From an uncultured Alteromonadaceae bacterium (GTDB lineage: Bacteria; Pseudomonadota; Gammaproteobacteria; Enterobacterales; Alteromonadaceae), in assembly GCA_913056495.1 (NCBI GenBank), contig CAJXMO010000001.1:1-64000 (forward strand): a DNA stretch of 64,000 nucleotides. The letters are read 5' to 3'. The notes beneath the pieces were generated by a model that worked only from the letters and a program-made list of their open reading frames with translations, made no database searches and had not been told where the DNA came from. This document shows, piece after piece, positions 1-8,248 of this stretch. How positions within the stretch are numbered: position 1 is the stretch's first letter; each line of letters opens with the position of its first letter. Both the position numbers and the translations under genes were made by a program.

Positions 1-110
1 ATTCCTTTACCAATATGCCTTGTATTGAAAGCGCTGTGATAGCTCTGAAACATGCATCTTGAAGTAGCACGGGTATACATGAATTTACGCAGGAAAACAA
101 AACACTGGCT

Positions 111-1217
111 GTGCAGCAAAATCTACAGGCAGGTAAAGCAATTAAAAATGCAGACTTTATTTTCTATTCTTCAATAGTGATAGCGTTAATCGCTGCCTGG
201 TTACTCAGTATCTTTATTGTTAAAGATATTGTAAAACGCCTTGCCAATGTTAAACAAGCCGCACAAGCTATGGCAAAAGGAGAATTAAACTCAGGCTGTC
301 CTATGGCTGGCTCAGATGAGATTGCCGAATTGGCCCGGGCGCTTGATTCGAGCATAGCTAATTTAAACCGCACCCTATCAGCGATTAATGATTCTACCTT
401 AGTGGTCACCAATAACAGCCAGACTCTGTTGGGGTCAAATCAGGGTATACAAGAGGCGGTCACCGACGTATCCGGCCATACGATTCAGGTGGTGACTGCG
501 ATAGAAGAGTTTTCAGCCACCAGTAAAAATATTGCCGCTAATACCGCGCAGGCAGCAACCACCTCAGATGAAATGACGGCTCTGGCGAATCATGGCATAG
601 AATCATCGAACCAGACCAAAGAAGCGGTTGTTAGTCTGGTTGAGAACCTGAGCCAAACTTCGGTAGTGGTTGATTTACTGCATCAGGAATCCGGCAAAAT
701 CGAAAGCATTTTAGATGTCATCAGAAATATTGCCGAACAAACTAATTTATTGGCACTAAACGCGGCTATAGAGGCGGCGCGAGCGGGTGAATTAGGGCGT
801 GGCTTTGCGGTTGTTGCAGATGAGGTTCGTAATTTAGCTCAGCGGTCACAATCTTCAGTTCGGGAAATTGAAACCATGCTGGCTCAATTAGGGCAGGCCT
901 GCAGTAATGCAGTTAATATGATGGCTGAGAGTAGCGATATTGCCGGCAAAACTGAACAGAGTGTGATTGAAAGCCATCAATTGTTGGGTGATATGCTGGC
1001 AATGATTCATGAACTCAATGGCCAGACACAACAAATTGCTACGGCGGCTGAGCAGCAAAGTGCAGTGGCGACCGATATTAGTGAAAATATGCATCTGGTT
1101 AAGTCTTTGTCTGATAAAACGGCAAAAATTGCTAACGAGACCGAAAAGTACAGTGAAGAGATGAATAAAGTCAGCCTAAAAGCAAAAGAGCAGGTGGGTT
1201 ATTTTCAGTTAGTTTAA
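111..1217 (+). CDS. Methyl-accepting chemotaxis protein, N-terminal sensor part missing
   Basis: Chemoreceptor that would signal to CheA/CheW from the inner membrane. Residues about 17-40 form a transmembrane helix, followed by a HAMP domain (about 41-90) and a full cytoplasmic signalling helix. The hairpin tip [20 protein letters not shown] and the motif [15 protein letters not shown] (about 205-245) are intact. No CheR/CheB tethering pentapeptide is visible at the C-terminus. A normal receptor has a first membrane helix and a periplasmic domain upstream. Here the frame is open only back to 63, with an in-frame TGA at 60-62, and the listed GTG start at 111 has no good ribosome binding site. 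The gene is therefore either 5'-broken or frameshifted near or beyond the window edge. The family is certain; whether the gene works is not. Confidence 0.8.
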   Translation: MQQNLQAGKAIKNADFIFYSSIVIALIAAWLLSIFIVKDIVKRLANVKQAAQAMAKGELNSGCPMAGSDEIAELARALDSSIANLNRTLSAINDSTLVVTNNSQTLLGSNQGIQEAVTDVSGHTIQVVTAIEEFSATSKNIAANTAQAATTSDEMTALANHGIESSNQTKEAVVSLVENLSQTSVVVDLLHQESGKIESILDVIRNIAEQTNLLALNAAIEAARAGELGRGFAVVADEVRNLAQRSQSSVREIETMLAQLGQACSNAVNMMAESSDIAGKTEQSVIESHQLLGDMLAMIHELNGQTQQIATAAEQQSAVATDISENMHLVKSLSDKTAKIANETEKYSEEMNKVSLKAKEQVGYFQLV

Positions 1218-1236
1218 GTGATAAAACCGGGTTCGC

Positions 1237-1620
1237 TTAGCTGGTTTTATCGGTAACGCCTCTGGCGTGTTTTAATAAAATCAGGCTCAGCCCAATCACT
1301 GGTATATTTGTAGTCACAGGGTTAAAAGCCTCAATTAATAATTGTGGCTGAAGGATTGCAACTGCGATTAACAATAAAATCAGGCCAAATATGTTTAATA
1401 ATATAAGTGGTTTGGATTGATAAAATATAAAAAGCGCGATGCCAAAGAATAGTTCGCTAATGCCTGCTGATTTAGTGATGAAGGCTGATATATCTGGTGG
1501 AAAACCTAAGCTGGCTGTAATGAGTTTTTCCAATGGTGCCACCTGAACCAACTTTGGAAATAAGCCATGGTATATCCAGACAAAGCTAACGATAAAACGA
1601 GCTATTTGAACGGTATGCAT
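1237..1620 (-). CDS. DoxX-like small membrane protein
   Basis: About 128 residues with four hydrophobic helices. The N-terminal stretch RFIVSFVWIYHGLFPKL resembles the DoxX-like (DoxX_3) family, inner-membrane proteins with no settled biochemical role. I chose the ATG at 1620 because AAAGG lies about 10 bases before it; an in-frame start at 1665 would add 15 mostly hydrophilic residues. It is transcribed toward the chemoreceptor gene (convergent, 19 bp apart) and has no operon partner. The family is fairly clear; the function is unknown. Confidence 0.65.
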   Translation of the reverse strand: MHTVQIARFIVSFVWIYHGLFPKLVQVAPLEKLITASLGFPPDISAFITKSAGISELFFGIALFIFYQSKPLILLNIFGLILLLIAVAILQPQLLIEAFNPVTTNIPVIGLSLILLKHARGVTDKTS

Positions 1621-1665
1621 TGCAACATTGCCTTTAATAAAGTGAGCTTCCTTAATATTAGTCAA

Positions 1666-1979
1666 AAATGAAAAACCGGCGATGATTTATTGGTTAAATC
1701 TTTGCCAGTTTGGCCAGATGTTGAAAGTTAGGAAGGATTTTGCAGGTTGTCATAACCGACACGTCGGCAATCCAGAACCAATCTCATTAAAAAAGCGTTA
1801 TTAAATCAGAGCGTCGGTTTACCATTGATATTGAATCAACATTCAAAGTCTTATGAGGGCTGGCAAGCATACCCGCCTCGCAGGCATGCTGTGGGGGTAA
1901 TCCTTATTCTAGAGACATGGCAACCTATAATAAGTTAGCATGTTTGTGATGTTCGCCGCGGATCCGTCGCGATATCCGC
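1666..1979. other. Intergenic stretch with a short inverted repeat
   Basis: No open reading frame with a plausible start was found. The only structure seen is an inverted repeat GCGGAT/ATCCGC at about 1958-1979, immediately after the stop of the ferredoxin gene, which could act as its transcript end although no T-run follows on the minus strand. Confidence 0.35.
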
Positions 1980-2225
1980 TTAACTAGTCAGTTGAACAAA
2001 CTTTTCCGCCAGCTGATCGACTGTTTCTTTATGATTCGGGTCGGGAATAATGCAATCAATCGGGCAGGCCGCGATACATTGTGGTTCATCATAATGGCCA
2101 ATGCATTCAGTGCACTGTTCAGGGTTTATCTGATAAATTTCAGCGCCCATGTTGATTGCCTGATTCGGACACTCAGGTTCGCACATATCGCAATTAATAC
2201 AGTCGTCTTCGATTAATAAAGCCAT
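1980..2225 (-). CDS. yfhL: YfhL-type 4Fe-4S ferredoxin
   Basis: An 81-residue protein with two iron-sulfur binding clusters. The first is CINCDMCEPECP (residues 9-20). The second is CTECIGHYDEPQCIAACP, which has the long insertion between the second and third cysteines typical of the YfhL/Fdx4 (2[4Fe-4S] Alvin-type) ferredoxins. It would be a small soluble electron carrier. It lies 13 bp downstream of the trhP homologue in the same direction, so the two are very likely co-transcribed. Since TrhP-type tRNA hydroxylation is known to depend on iron-sulfur biogenesis, an electron-donor role here is a reasonable inference. The length is usual for the family. Confidence 0.9.
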   Translation of the reverse strand: MALLIEDDCINCDMCEPECPNQAINMGAEIYQINPEQCTECIGHYDEPQCIAACPIDCIIPDPNHKETVDQLAEKFVQLTS

Positions 2226-2238
2226 GATTTACTCCTGT

Positions 2239-3573
2239 CTATAAAGCTGCTTTATAAGGCGCTCTGGTGTCTGCACCTTCAGGCAAATTTCTCAGCAGAA
2301 TGGATTTTTCTAAATCAGCAACCCGAATATTATTCGGTAAGCGCACTTTTACTTTATGCCCAGAGCCTTTAGCTGACTCTATAATTTGATTATTCTGATC
2401 GTACAAATCTTCTAAAATAAAATTATAGTTGCCTTCGGTTGTCATCAACTCCAGTGAATCATCAATCGAGAATTTATTTTTAACGTCAATTGAAATCGTA
2501 TTGGCTTTTAAATCAAACTCGGTCACTTCGCCAACTAACTGTTGTAAGTTGCTGACTGAGCTGCCGGTTTCATAATTTTGATAGCTATCATGAGTATGGC
2601 GGCGTAAAAAGCCTTCTGTGTAACCCCGGTTGCTCAGTTTATCCAGTTCGGTTAATAATTTAGGATCAAAGCTTTTATGTTCAAGCGCATCTTCTATTGC
2701 TTTGTGATAAGTTTGTGCTGTTCTGGCAACATAATAAAATGATTTGGTGCGGCCTTCTATTTTCAGAGAATCAATCCCCATTTCGACCAAGCGGTTGATA
2801 TGTTCTATCGCCCGCAAATCTTTGGAGTTCATTATATAGGTGCCGTGCTCATCTTCAAATGCAGGCATATATTGGCCAGGCTTTTCTTTTTCTTCCAGCA
2901 AAAATACATCAGATGTAGGCTGTTGAATATGCACTATATTTCCGGCATCGTCCTGAGTGGCCGGGTGCGCCTGATAAGACCAGCGACAAGCATTGGTGCA
3001 GGTGCCCTGATTCGGATCTCGTTTATTCATATAGCCGGATAATAAACAGCGGCCGGAATAGGCCATGCAAAGTGCGCCATGGACAAAAACCTCAAGTTCA
3101 ATATCCGGGCAACGACTGCGGATTTCAGCAATTTCATCCAATGATAATTCACGCGATAAAATCACACGTTTAATGCCCTGTTTTTGCCAGAACTGAACGG
3201 TAGCGTAGTTAACGGCGTTAGCCTGTACAGATAAGTGGATGACTTGCTCTGGGAAATGTTCACGAACCAGCATGATTAAACCGGGATCTGACATAATTAA
3301 GGCATCCGGTTTTAATGCAATGACTGGTTTTATATCGCGTAAGAAGGTGTGAACTTTGCCATTGTGCGGGGCGATATTATTAACCACATAAAATTGTTTG
3401 CCCAGCGCATGAGCTTCTTCAATACCCTGTTTTAAATGGGCCAGATCAAATTCATTATTGCGCACCCGCAAACTGTATCTTGGCTGACCGGCATAAACCG
3501 CATCTGCTCCATATGCAAATGCATATCGCATATGTTTTAAACTGCCCGCTGGTAATAATAACTCAGTTTTCAT
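2239..3573 (-). CDS. trhP: tRNA 5-hydroxyuridine modification protein TrhP (YegQ, peptidase U32 family)
   Basis: 444 residues, the usual length of YegQ/TrhP. The opening ELLLPAGSLKHMRYAFAYGA and the U32 signature region EVFVHGALCMAYSGRC (about 162-177), followed by GTCTNACRW, are clear. The conserved cysteines probably bind an iron-sulfur cluster. Despite the old name peptidase U32, this branch takes part with prephenate in making 5-hydroxyuridine at the wobble position of tRNA. Its co-directional neighbour is the YfhL-like ferredoxin, consistent with a redox-dependent hydroxylation. Nothing unusual is seen. Confidence 0.9.
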   Translation of the reverse strand: MKTELLLPAGSLKHMRYAFAYGADAVYAGQPRYSLRVRNNEFDLAHLKQGIEEAHALGKQFYVVNNIAPHNGKVHTFLRDIKPVIALKPDALIMSDPGLIMLVREHFPEQVIHLSVQANAVNYATVQFWQKQGIKRVILSRELSLDEIAEIRSRCPDIELEVFVHGALCMAYSGRCLLSGYMNKRDPNQGTCTNACRWSYQAHPATQDDAGNIVHIQQPTSDVFLLEEKEKPGQYMPAFEDEHGTYIMNSKDLRAIEHINRLVEMGIDSLKIEGRTKSFYYVARTAQTYHKAIEDALEHKSFDPKLLTELDKLSNRGYTEGFLRRHTHDSYQNYETGSSVSNLQQLVGEVTEFDLKANTISIDVKNKFSIDDSLELMTTEGNYNFILEDLYDQNNQIIESAKGSGHKVKVRLPNNIRVADLEKSILLRNLPEGADTRAPYKAAL

Positions 3574-3635
3574 GATTGAAGACTCCGCACTGGATATAAG
3601 TCTGTCTATTTTACCCTTACTAGCGTTAAGGTTTT

Positions 3636-3655
3636 TTGATCTGGTTCAAACCAGA
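3636..3655. promoter_or_regulatory. FNR/CRP-like box and overlapping 16-bp palindrome upstream of ompW
   Basis: TTGATCTGGTTCAA (3636-3649) matches nine of ten positions of the FNR-type pattern TTGAT-N4-ATCAA. It overlaps a perfect palindrome TCTGGTTCAAACCAGA (3640-3655). It lies about 135 bp before ompW and about 65 bp before the divergent trhP. ompW is known to respond to oxygen through FNR in enterics, so an oxygen-responsive regulator is the natural guess. The palindrome alone could equally bind another dimeric regulator. Confidence 0.4.
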
Positions 3656-3789
3656 AACACTTTTGATGACTCCGTGAGCAATTAAATTGTCTATGTTTAA
3701 TTGTTTGATTTAGAACAAGTTTTAAATTTATTTAAGGTGCTAATTTAATTTCAGACAACAAATTAATTATGACCAATGAGGTATCTATT

Positions 3790-4401
3790 ATGAAAAAATT
3801 AGCTTCTTTAGTTTTTGCCGCCTGTGCTTTAAATGCGCCGGTTTATGCCCATCAGCAGGGCGATATTTTTGCTCGTTTTGGTGTGGCGAGTGTGATGCCA
3901 AATGAAAGCAGCGATAATGTTCTGGATACAGGTGAGTTAGCAATTGATTCAAATGCCCAGCTAGGGTTAACACTGACCTATATGTATACAGATAACTTTG
4001 GTATTGAGCTGTTAGCTGCAACCCCTTTTACCCATGAAGTTTCAACCGCGGGTTTGGGCAAAGTGGCAGAGGTAACTCATTTACCACCCAGTTTATTAGC
4101 ACAATATTATTTTGGTCAGGCAAATGATGCGCTTCGCCCCTATGTTGGTGCCGGTATTAACTACACTGTCTTTTTTGATGAAGAGGGTTACGGTGCGCTA
4201 GACGGAACCGAAGTGAGCCTGGATGATTCTTTTGGTTATGCGCTTCAGGCGGGTGTAGATTATAAAATTAATGAAAGCTGGGGCGTAAACGCGGCGCTTT
4301 GGTACATTAACATTGAAACGGATGTGGAAACGGCTGTGGGTACGATTGATACCGAAATTAATCCAACCGTAGCGATGGCAAGTCTGGTTTACCAGTTTTA
4401 A
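3790..4401 (+). CDS. ompW: Outer membrane protein OmpW family
   Basis: About 203 residues: a signal peptide (MKKLASLVFAACALNAPVYA) and an eight-stranded barrel. Typical OmpW elements are GDIFARFGVASVMPNESSD at the mature N-terminus, the central LPPSLLAQYYFG, the PYVGAGINYTVFFDE stretch and a C-terminal aromatic ending (SLVYQF). OmpW forms a small hydrophobic-channel barrel for uptake of small hydrophobic molecules. The ATG at 3790 follows GAGG by eight bases; the in-frame ATG at 3769 would put extra residues before the signal peptide and is less likely. A bidirectional terminator follows the gene. Confidence 0.9.
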   Translation: MKKLASLVFAACALNAPVYAHQQGDIFARFGVASVMPNESSDNVLDTGELAIDSNAQLGLTLTYMYTDNFGIELLAATPFTHEVSTAGLGKVAEVTHLPPSLLAQYYFGQANDALRPYVGAGINYTVFFDEEGYGALDGTEVSLDDSFGYALQAGVDYKINESWGVNAALWYINIETDVETAVGTIDTEINPTVAMASLVYQF

Positions 4402-4414
4402 TACATTTAAAGCA

Positions 4415-4443
4415 TTAAAAAAGCCGCAGATGCGGCTTTTTTA
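4415..4443. terminator. Bidirectional intrinsic terminator between ompW and yjdM
   Basis: The stem AAAAAGCCGC / GCGGCTTTTT with loop AGAT has A-runs before and T-runs after, so it can stop transcription from ompW (plus) and from yjdM (minus), which converge here. Confidence 0.9.
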
Positions 4444-4466
4444 GTTTTAAAATTAGAAGCTGACTT

Positions 4467-4811
4467 TTACGCTTTTTTGACAACACTGGTTTTTAATAAC
4501 ATGTCACCTGAGCCATCCACTTTACAGTCAATATCATGATCGCCAGGCAAAAAGCGTTTAATCGTCGCTTTTGTGCCCACTTTAATCACAGTTGAGCTAC
4601 CTTTAACTTTGAGGTCTTTAACGACAGTCACTTTATCGCCTTCGGCTAATTGATTGCCAACTGCATCTTTATATATAACTGCATCTTCGTCTTCAGCTTG
4701 CGGCTCGTTCGGATCCCACTCATAAGCGCATTCCGGGCAAATTAATAAGTTTTGGTCTGGGTAAACAAATTCGGATTCACATTTAGGGCAGGCGGGTAAC
4801 TTATCGCTCAT
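4467..4811 (-). CDS. yjdM: YjdM/PhnA family zinc-ribbon protein
   Basis: 114 residues, as in the YjdM family (formerly called PhnA). It has an N-terminal zinc ribbon CPKC...CPEC (residues 8-31, ending EYEWDPNE-like as AYEWDPNE) and the conserved PhnA domain [20 protein letters not shown] and [10 protein letters not shown]. It is a small cytosolic protein of unclear role; the name alkylphosphonate uptake protein is historic and not supported by function. It stands alone and converges with ompW on a shared terminator. Confidence 0.9.
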   Translation of the reverse strand: MSDKLPACPKCESEFVYPDQNLLICPECAYEWDPNEPQAEDEDAVIYKDAVGNQLAEGDKVTVVKDLKVKGSSTVIKVGTKATIKRFLPGDHDIDCKVDGSGDMLLKTSVVKKA

Positions 4812-4966
4812 ATCAGTCTCTTAAACAGTTAAATAGAAAATATGCCCGGCATTATACACAAAATTTATATGGTTATTATAACGAAAAAAAAATTTGATAA
4901 TTACGCCTGCCGGTGACCGCGCCAGTTTTCATGTATGGATGTCTATTTTATCGCGCTAAATCTGAG

Positions 4967-5740
4967 TTAATTTAGTGAAGCCGATTCAAGATGGACCTGA
5001 ATGATTTGCTGATACTGACCATTTTGTTTGAGCGCTTCAATTGCCTGATCAAATTGCGCGCTTAACTTATAGTTCTGCTCAGTTTTAGCAAAAGCGATAT
5101 AGGTTGGAACGGATTCTAGTGGAGGGGGCAGTACCCTATATTTATGCTGATGATTCAGATTTTTTATTTCTTGTGACAGTGTGATATGAGAGCCTATTAC
5201 AATATCCACTCTGTTTTTTTCGAGCATTAACAGGCTTTGACGAAAGCTGGTCAGTTCTACAACCTGATTTATTACTTTATTTGCGACTGCATTTTGCCAT
5301 TGCTTACCATATGTCGCAGATCTGAGTGTGGCGAAGCGAAAATTGCTCAGGCTTGCCAGCTTTCCGTTATAGTGAATATCTGAATCATGATTAACTAATA
5401 AAATAGCATCCTGACTCAGTAAAATTTGGTTCGAAAAAATCAGGTCTTCTGCTCTAGATTTATTTTTGACGATTGCAAAAATTGCATCAGCTTTGTTTTC
5501 TTGCACCATTTTTAAAGCACGGGAAAAAGGGTATGTCGTAAAGTTAACGGGCTTGCCTATCTTTTTAAAAACCGCTTTGACAATGTCCACTGCTATGCCA
5601 TTAAGCTGACCATCCTGATGGTAGATAACCGGAGGTTGTTCAAAGGTTGCAAACTCAATGGGGTTGGCAAAAGTAAATCGACTGAGTAAACCTATGGTTA
5701 CTGTGAGTATCAATAACCGGATGGAGAAAAATTTCATCAT
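4967..5740 (-). CDS. Periplasmic solute-binding protein, family 3 type
   Basis: About 257 residues with a signal peptide (MMKFFSIRLLILTVTIGLLS, cleavage probably near FANP) and a family 3 substrate-binding fold, including the pattern IVKAVFKKIGKPVNFTTYPF and the central FRFATLRSATYGKQW. The ATG at 5740 has GGA seven bases upstream; a TTG at 5752 is in frame but weaker. No ABC permease or ATPase genes are next to it, so it may be a stand-alone sensor-like binding protein, of the kind common in Alteromonadales. The ligand cannot be named; amino acids are typical for the family. It lies 29 bp downstream of the diguanylate cyclase gene, a possible link to signalling. Confidence 0.75.
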   Translation of the reverse strand: MMKFFSIRLLILTVTIGLLSRFTFANPIEFATFEQPPVIYHQDGQLNGIAVDIVKAVFKKIGKPVNFTTYPFSRALKMVQENKADAIFAIVKNKSRAEDLIFSNQILLSQDAILLVNHDSDIHYNGKLASLSNFRFATLRSATYGKQWQNAVANKVINQVVELTSFRQSLLMLEKNRVDIVIGSHITLSQEIKNLNHQHKYRVLPPPLESVPTYIAFAKTEQNYKLSAQFDQAIEALKQNGQYQQIIQVHLESASLN

Positions 5741-5781
5741 TTTTGAATCCAAAACCTGAATATTATTAGATTAGATTAATT

Positions 5782-7479
5782 TTATTCAGAGTAAAGCATC
5801 GAACGGTTTTTGCCTTCTTCTTTAGCCTGATACATGGCTTGGTCAGCATGTTTTAACATATGCTCAAAACAGCAGGCATCGTCCGGATAAATAGAGCAAC
5901 CTATGCTGGCGGTTAATTCAACCGGTATGGTGTCAATGCTCGTCACTTCATTTAAATTTTTAATGATTTGATTGGCGACTTTGCTAGCGACCTGGGTATT
6001 GATAAACCCGGTTAGGCAAATGACAAATTCATCGCCGCCCAATCGAGCAACTTCATCATTATGTCGGATCGATTGTTTGAGTAATTCACTGACCTTGATT
6101 AATACTTTGTCACCAAATTCATGGCCATAGCTATCGTTAAAGTATTTAAAATTATCTAAATCTATAAATAATAGAGCGAATTTGTCCTGTTTATATTTTG
6201 TAACCGGGATGAGTTTTTTAATATATTGAGTAAAACTACTGCGGTTTCTCAGTTGGGTTAAACTGTCAAAGTTAGCCTGTTTTTTGATCATGGCTTCGTT
6301 TTCAATTTCGTGTTGAATATCACGGATGATTTTAGAAAACCCTAATATATTGCCTTGTTCATCGTGCATTGCGGAGACAGAAACGGATACATACAAAGTA
6401 CTTCCATCTTTATGTAGTCTTGTTGTTCGGTAATGTTTAATGTTTTCGCCTTCACGCACGGTTTTGGTTAATTCTGTTTCTTCTTTATATTTAGTTGGCG
6501 GAAATAAAATCGTGATTGGTTGGCCTATGATCTCTGACGCTGTGTATCCGAACAACTCTGTTGCCGCCTGATTCCAGGTCTGAATAATGCCATCCAGAGA
6601 TTCACTGATTATGGCGTCTACTGAACTATCAATCAGTTCTTTGTAGCAGGCAAGTTCCTGACTATGTACAACCTCCAAGCTGATATCCCTTGCAATCTTT
6701 GATGCGCCTGTTACTTCGCCGGAATCATTATAGATCGGCGATATACTGACTGACATAGGAATGGCTTGGCCGTTTTTGTGTAATCTGACGGTTCTGAAAT
6801 GTTCAATCGATTCTCCTTTGGCTAATTTGGCTAGAATTAAATCTTCTTCAAATAGTCGGTCAGCCGGGAATACGGTAATCATTTTTTGACCTATCATTTC
6901 TTCAGCGGTATAGCCGAAAATCTTTTCAGCGGCTTTATTCCAACTGGTTACAGTACCGGTCAGGGTTTTACTGATAATCGCATCATCGGACGATTCTACT
7001 ATTGCGTGAAATTGTTTCAGGGTCTGTTCTGCTTCTATTTCATGAGTAATATCACGGGCAATTTTAGAGGCGCCGACAATTTCACCGATTGAATTGTGAA
7101 TGGGAGATATGGTTACCGAAACATGAATATGCTCGCCATTTTTTTTGACCCTGACAGTTTTAAAATGTTCTATGCTTTTGCCTGCCGCTATTTTGGTTAA
7201 AATTGTATCTTCTTCAGTCAGGCGATCTGGTGGAAAAACTTTAATCATTTTTTCACCTATCATCTCTTCGGCGGTATAACCGAATATTTTCTCGGCTGCT
7301 TTGTTCCAGCTTAAAATAGTGCCGTCGAGTGTTTTACTGATAATTGCATCATCTGAAGAGTTTATGATCGCTTGAAATTGATTTATCAGAGGCGTTTTAT
7401 CAGGTGTTGAGTCTTGCTCTGATAATGTACTTAAAGACTGAGGCTGGGACTTTTCACTGCAGGCGGGCGTTTGAGGCAT
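5782..7479 (-). CDS. Diguanylate cyclase with three PAS domains
   Basis: 565 residues. Three PAS domains span about 31-150, 156-276 and 280-400, each followed by a PAC segment (ISPIHNSIGEIVGASKIARD and relatives). A GGDEF domain covers about 405-565. The catalytic motif is an intact GGDEF within ARLGGDEFVICL. The product-inhibition site RxxD is present as RHND exactly five residues before it, so feedback control by c-di-GMP is likely. There is no EAL domain and no membrane helix or signal peptide, so the protein should be a cytosolic sensor that makes c-di-GMP. PAS1 and PAS2 are almost copies of each other, pointing to a recent internal duplication. Confidence 0.92.
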   Translation of the reverse strand: MPQTPACSEKSQPQSLSTLSEQDSTPDKTPLINQFQAIINSSDDAIISKTLDGTILSWNKAAEKIFGYTAEEMIGEKMIKVFPPDRLTEEDTILTKIAAGKSIEHFKTVRVKKNGEHIHVSVTISPIHNSIGEIVGASKIARDITHEIEAEQTLKQFHAIVESSDDAIISKTLTGTVTSWNKAAEKIFGYTAEEMIGQKMITVFPADRLFEEDLILAKLAKGESIEHFRTVRLHKNGQAIPMSVSISPIYNDSGEVTGASKIARDISLEVVHSQELACYKELIDSSVDAIISESLDGIIQTWNQAATELFGYTASEIIGQPITILFPPTKYKEETELTKTVREGENIKHYRTTRLHKDGSTLYVSVSVSAMHDEQGNILGFSKIIRDIQHEIENEAMIKKQANFDSLTQLRNRSSFTQYIKKLIPVTKYKQDKFALLFIDLDNFKYFNDSYGHEFGDKVLIKVSELLKQSIRHNDEVARLGGDEFVICLTGFINTQVASKVANQIIKNLNEVTSIDTIPVELTASIGCSIYPDDACCFEHMLKHADQAMYQAKEEGKNRSMLYSE

Positions 7480-7754
7480 AGTGAATGATTCCTTTATGTA
7501 TACTTTTTAGTAAATTCAGTCCCATAATGGCCCGGATAAAAAGTTATATTAATAAATTTTAATATTTATTAATTTAGTCCAGTTGAGGCAAAAAATATAG
7601 TCTCAATTTTGTTTTAGATTAAGTTTTAGCGGAAAATTTATAACGAGGCAGAGTCGCTTACAGGCCGGATATATTATTCTTTTCGGTTTTAACAATATGT
7701 CCGGCCGCTTTATTGATGTATTAGACAGTTATACTTATCTTATTTTTAATGTGG

Positions 7755-8237
7755 TTATGCAGCCCAAAAATCTTTATGCAATTGTCCGATTTCAGCGGCT
7801 AGCTCCTCAATCGGCCCCCAGATTTGTACAGACTTTTGACCTGCATTAAATACAGTCCGACAAGGCAAGTCCATGGTTGGATTTTCATCATGGTTGCCGG
7901 TGAATTTAAGTAATTGCTTTTCTGTCATACCATAAACCAGTTTACCTATATTGGCCCAGTATTGAGTGCCTGCGCACATGGCACAGGGCTCAGCTGTGGT
8001 ATATAAGGTGCACTGCCATAAATAGTCTTCATCATATTGCTCGGATGCCCGACGTGCCAGCACTGACTCTGCATGATTGACGGTATTCACATTTTGTTGG
8101 CTCATTAATACAGTTTTGTTATCAGGTGCAACCAAAATTGCGCCAAAAGGGTGATGCCCTTCCTGTAAAGATTGTTTGGCTACTTGATTGGCTTTGCGTA
8201 AATTATCTATGATTTGTATGTGAGTTGGATTGCTCAT
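7755..8237 (-). CDS. Nucleoside/nucleobase deaminase, cytidine deaminase fold (guanine deaminase-like)
   Basis: 160 residues with the zinc motifs of the cytidine deaminase superfamily: HAESVLARR (HAE, about residues 75-77) and TAEPCAMCAGTQYW (PCxxC). Length and motifs fit the GuaD/TadA-like branch. TadA itself is unlikely because the gene sits in a purine-degradation set, 11 bp downstream of an amidohydrolase gene in the same operon. Guanine to xanthine is the most natural reaction, but other aminated purines or pterins are possible. The transcript starts behind a putative xanthine-type riboswitch (9626-9696, minus), which would sense the product. Fold certain, substrate inferred. Confidence 0.75.
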   Translation of the reverse strand: MSNPTHIQIIDNLRKANQVAKQSLQEGHHPFGAILVAPDNKTVLMSQQNVNTVNHAESVLARRASEQYDEDYLWQCTLYTTAEPCAMCAGTQYWANIGKLVYGMTEKQLLKFTGNHDENPTMDLPCRTVFNAGQKSVQIWGPIEELAAEIGQLHKDFWAA

Positions 8238-8248
8238 CTCAAAGCCCC

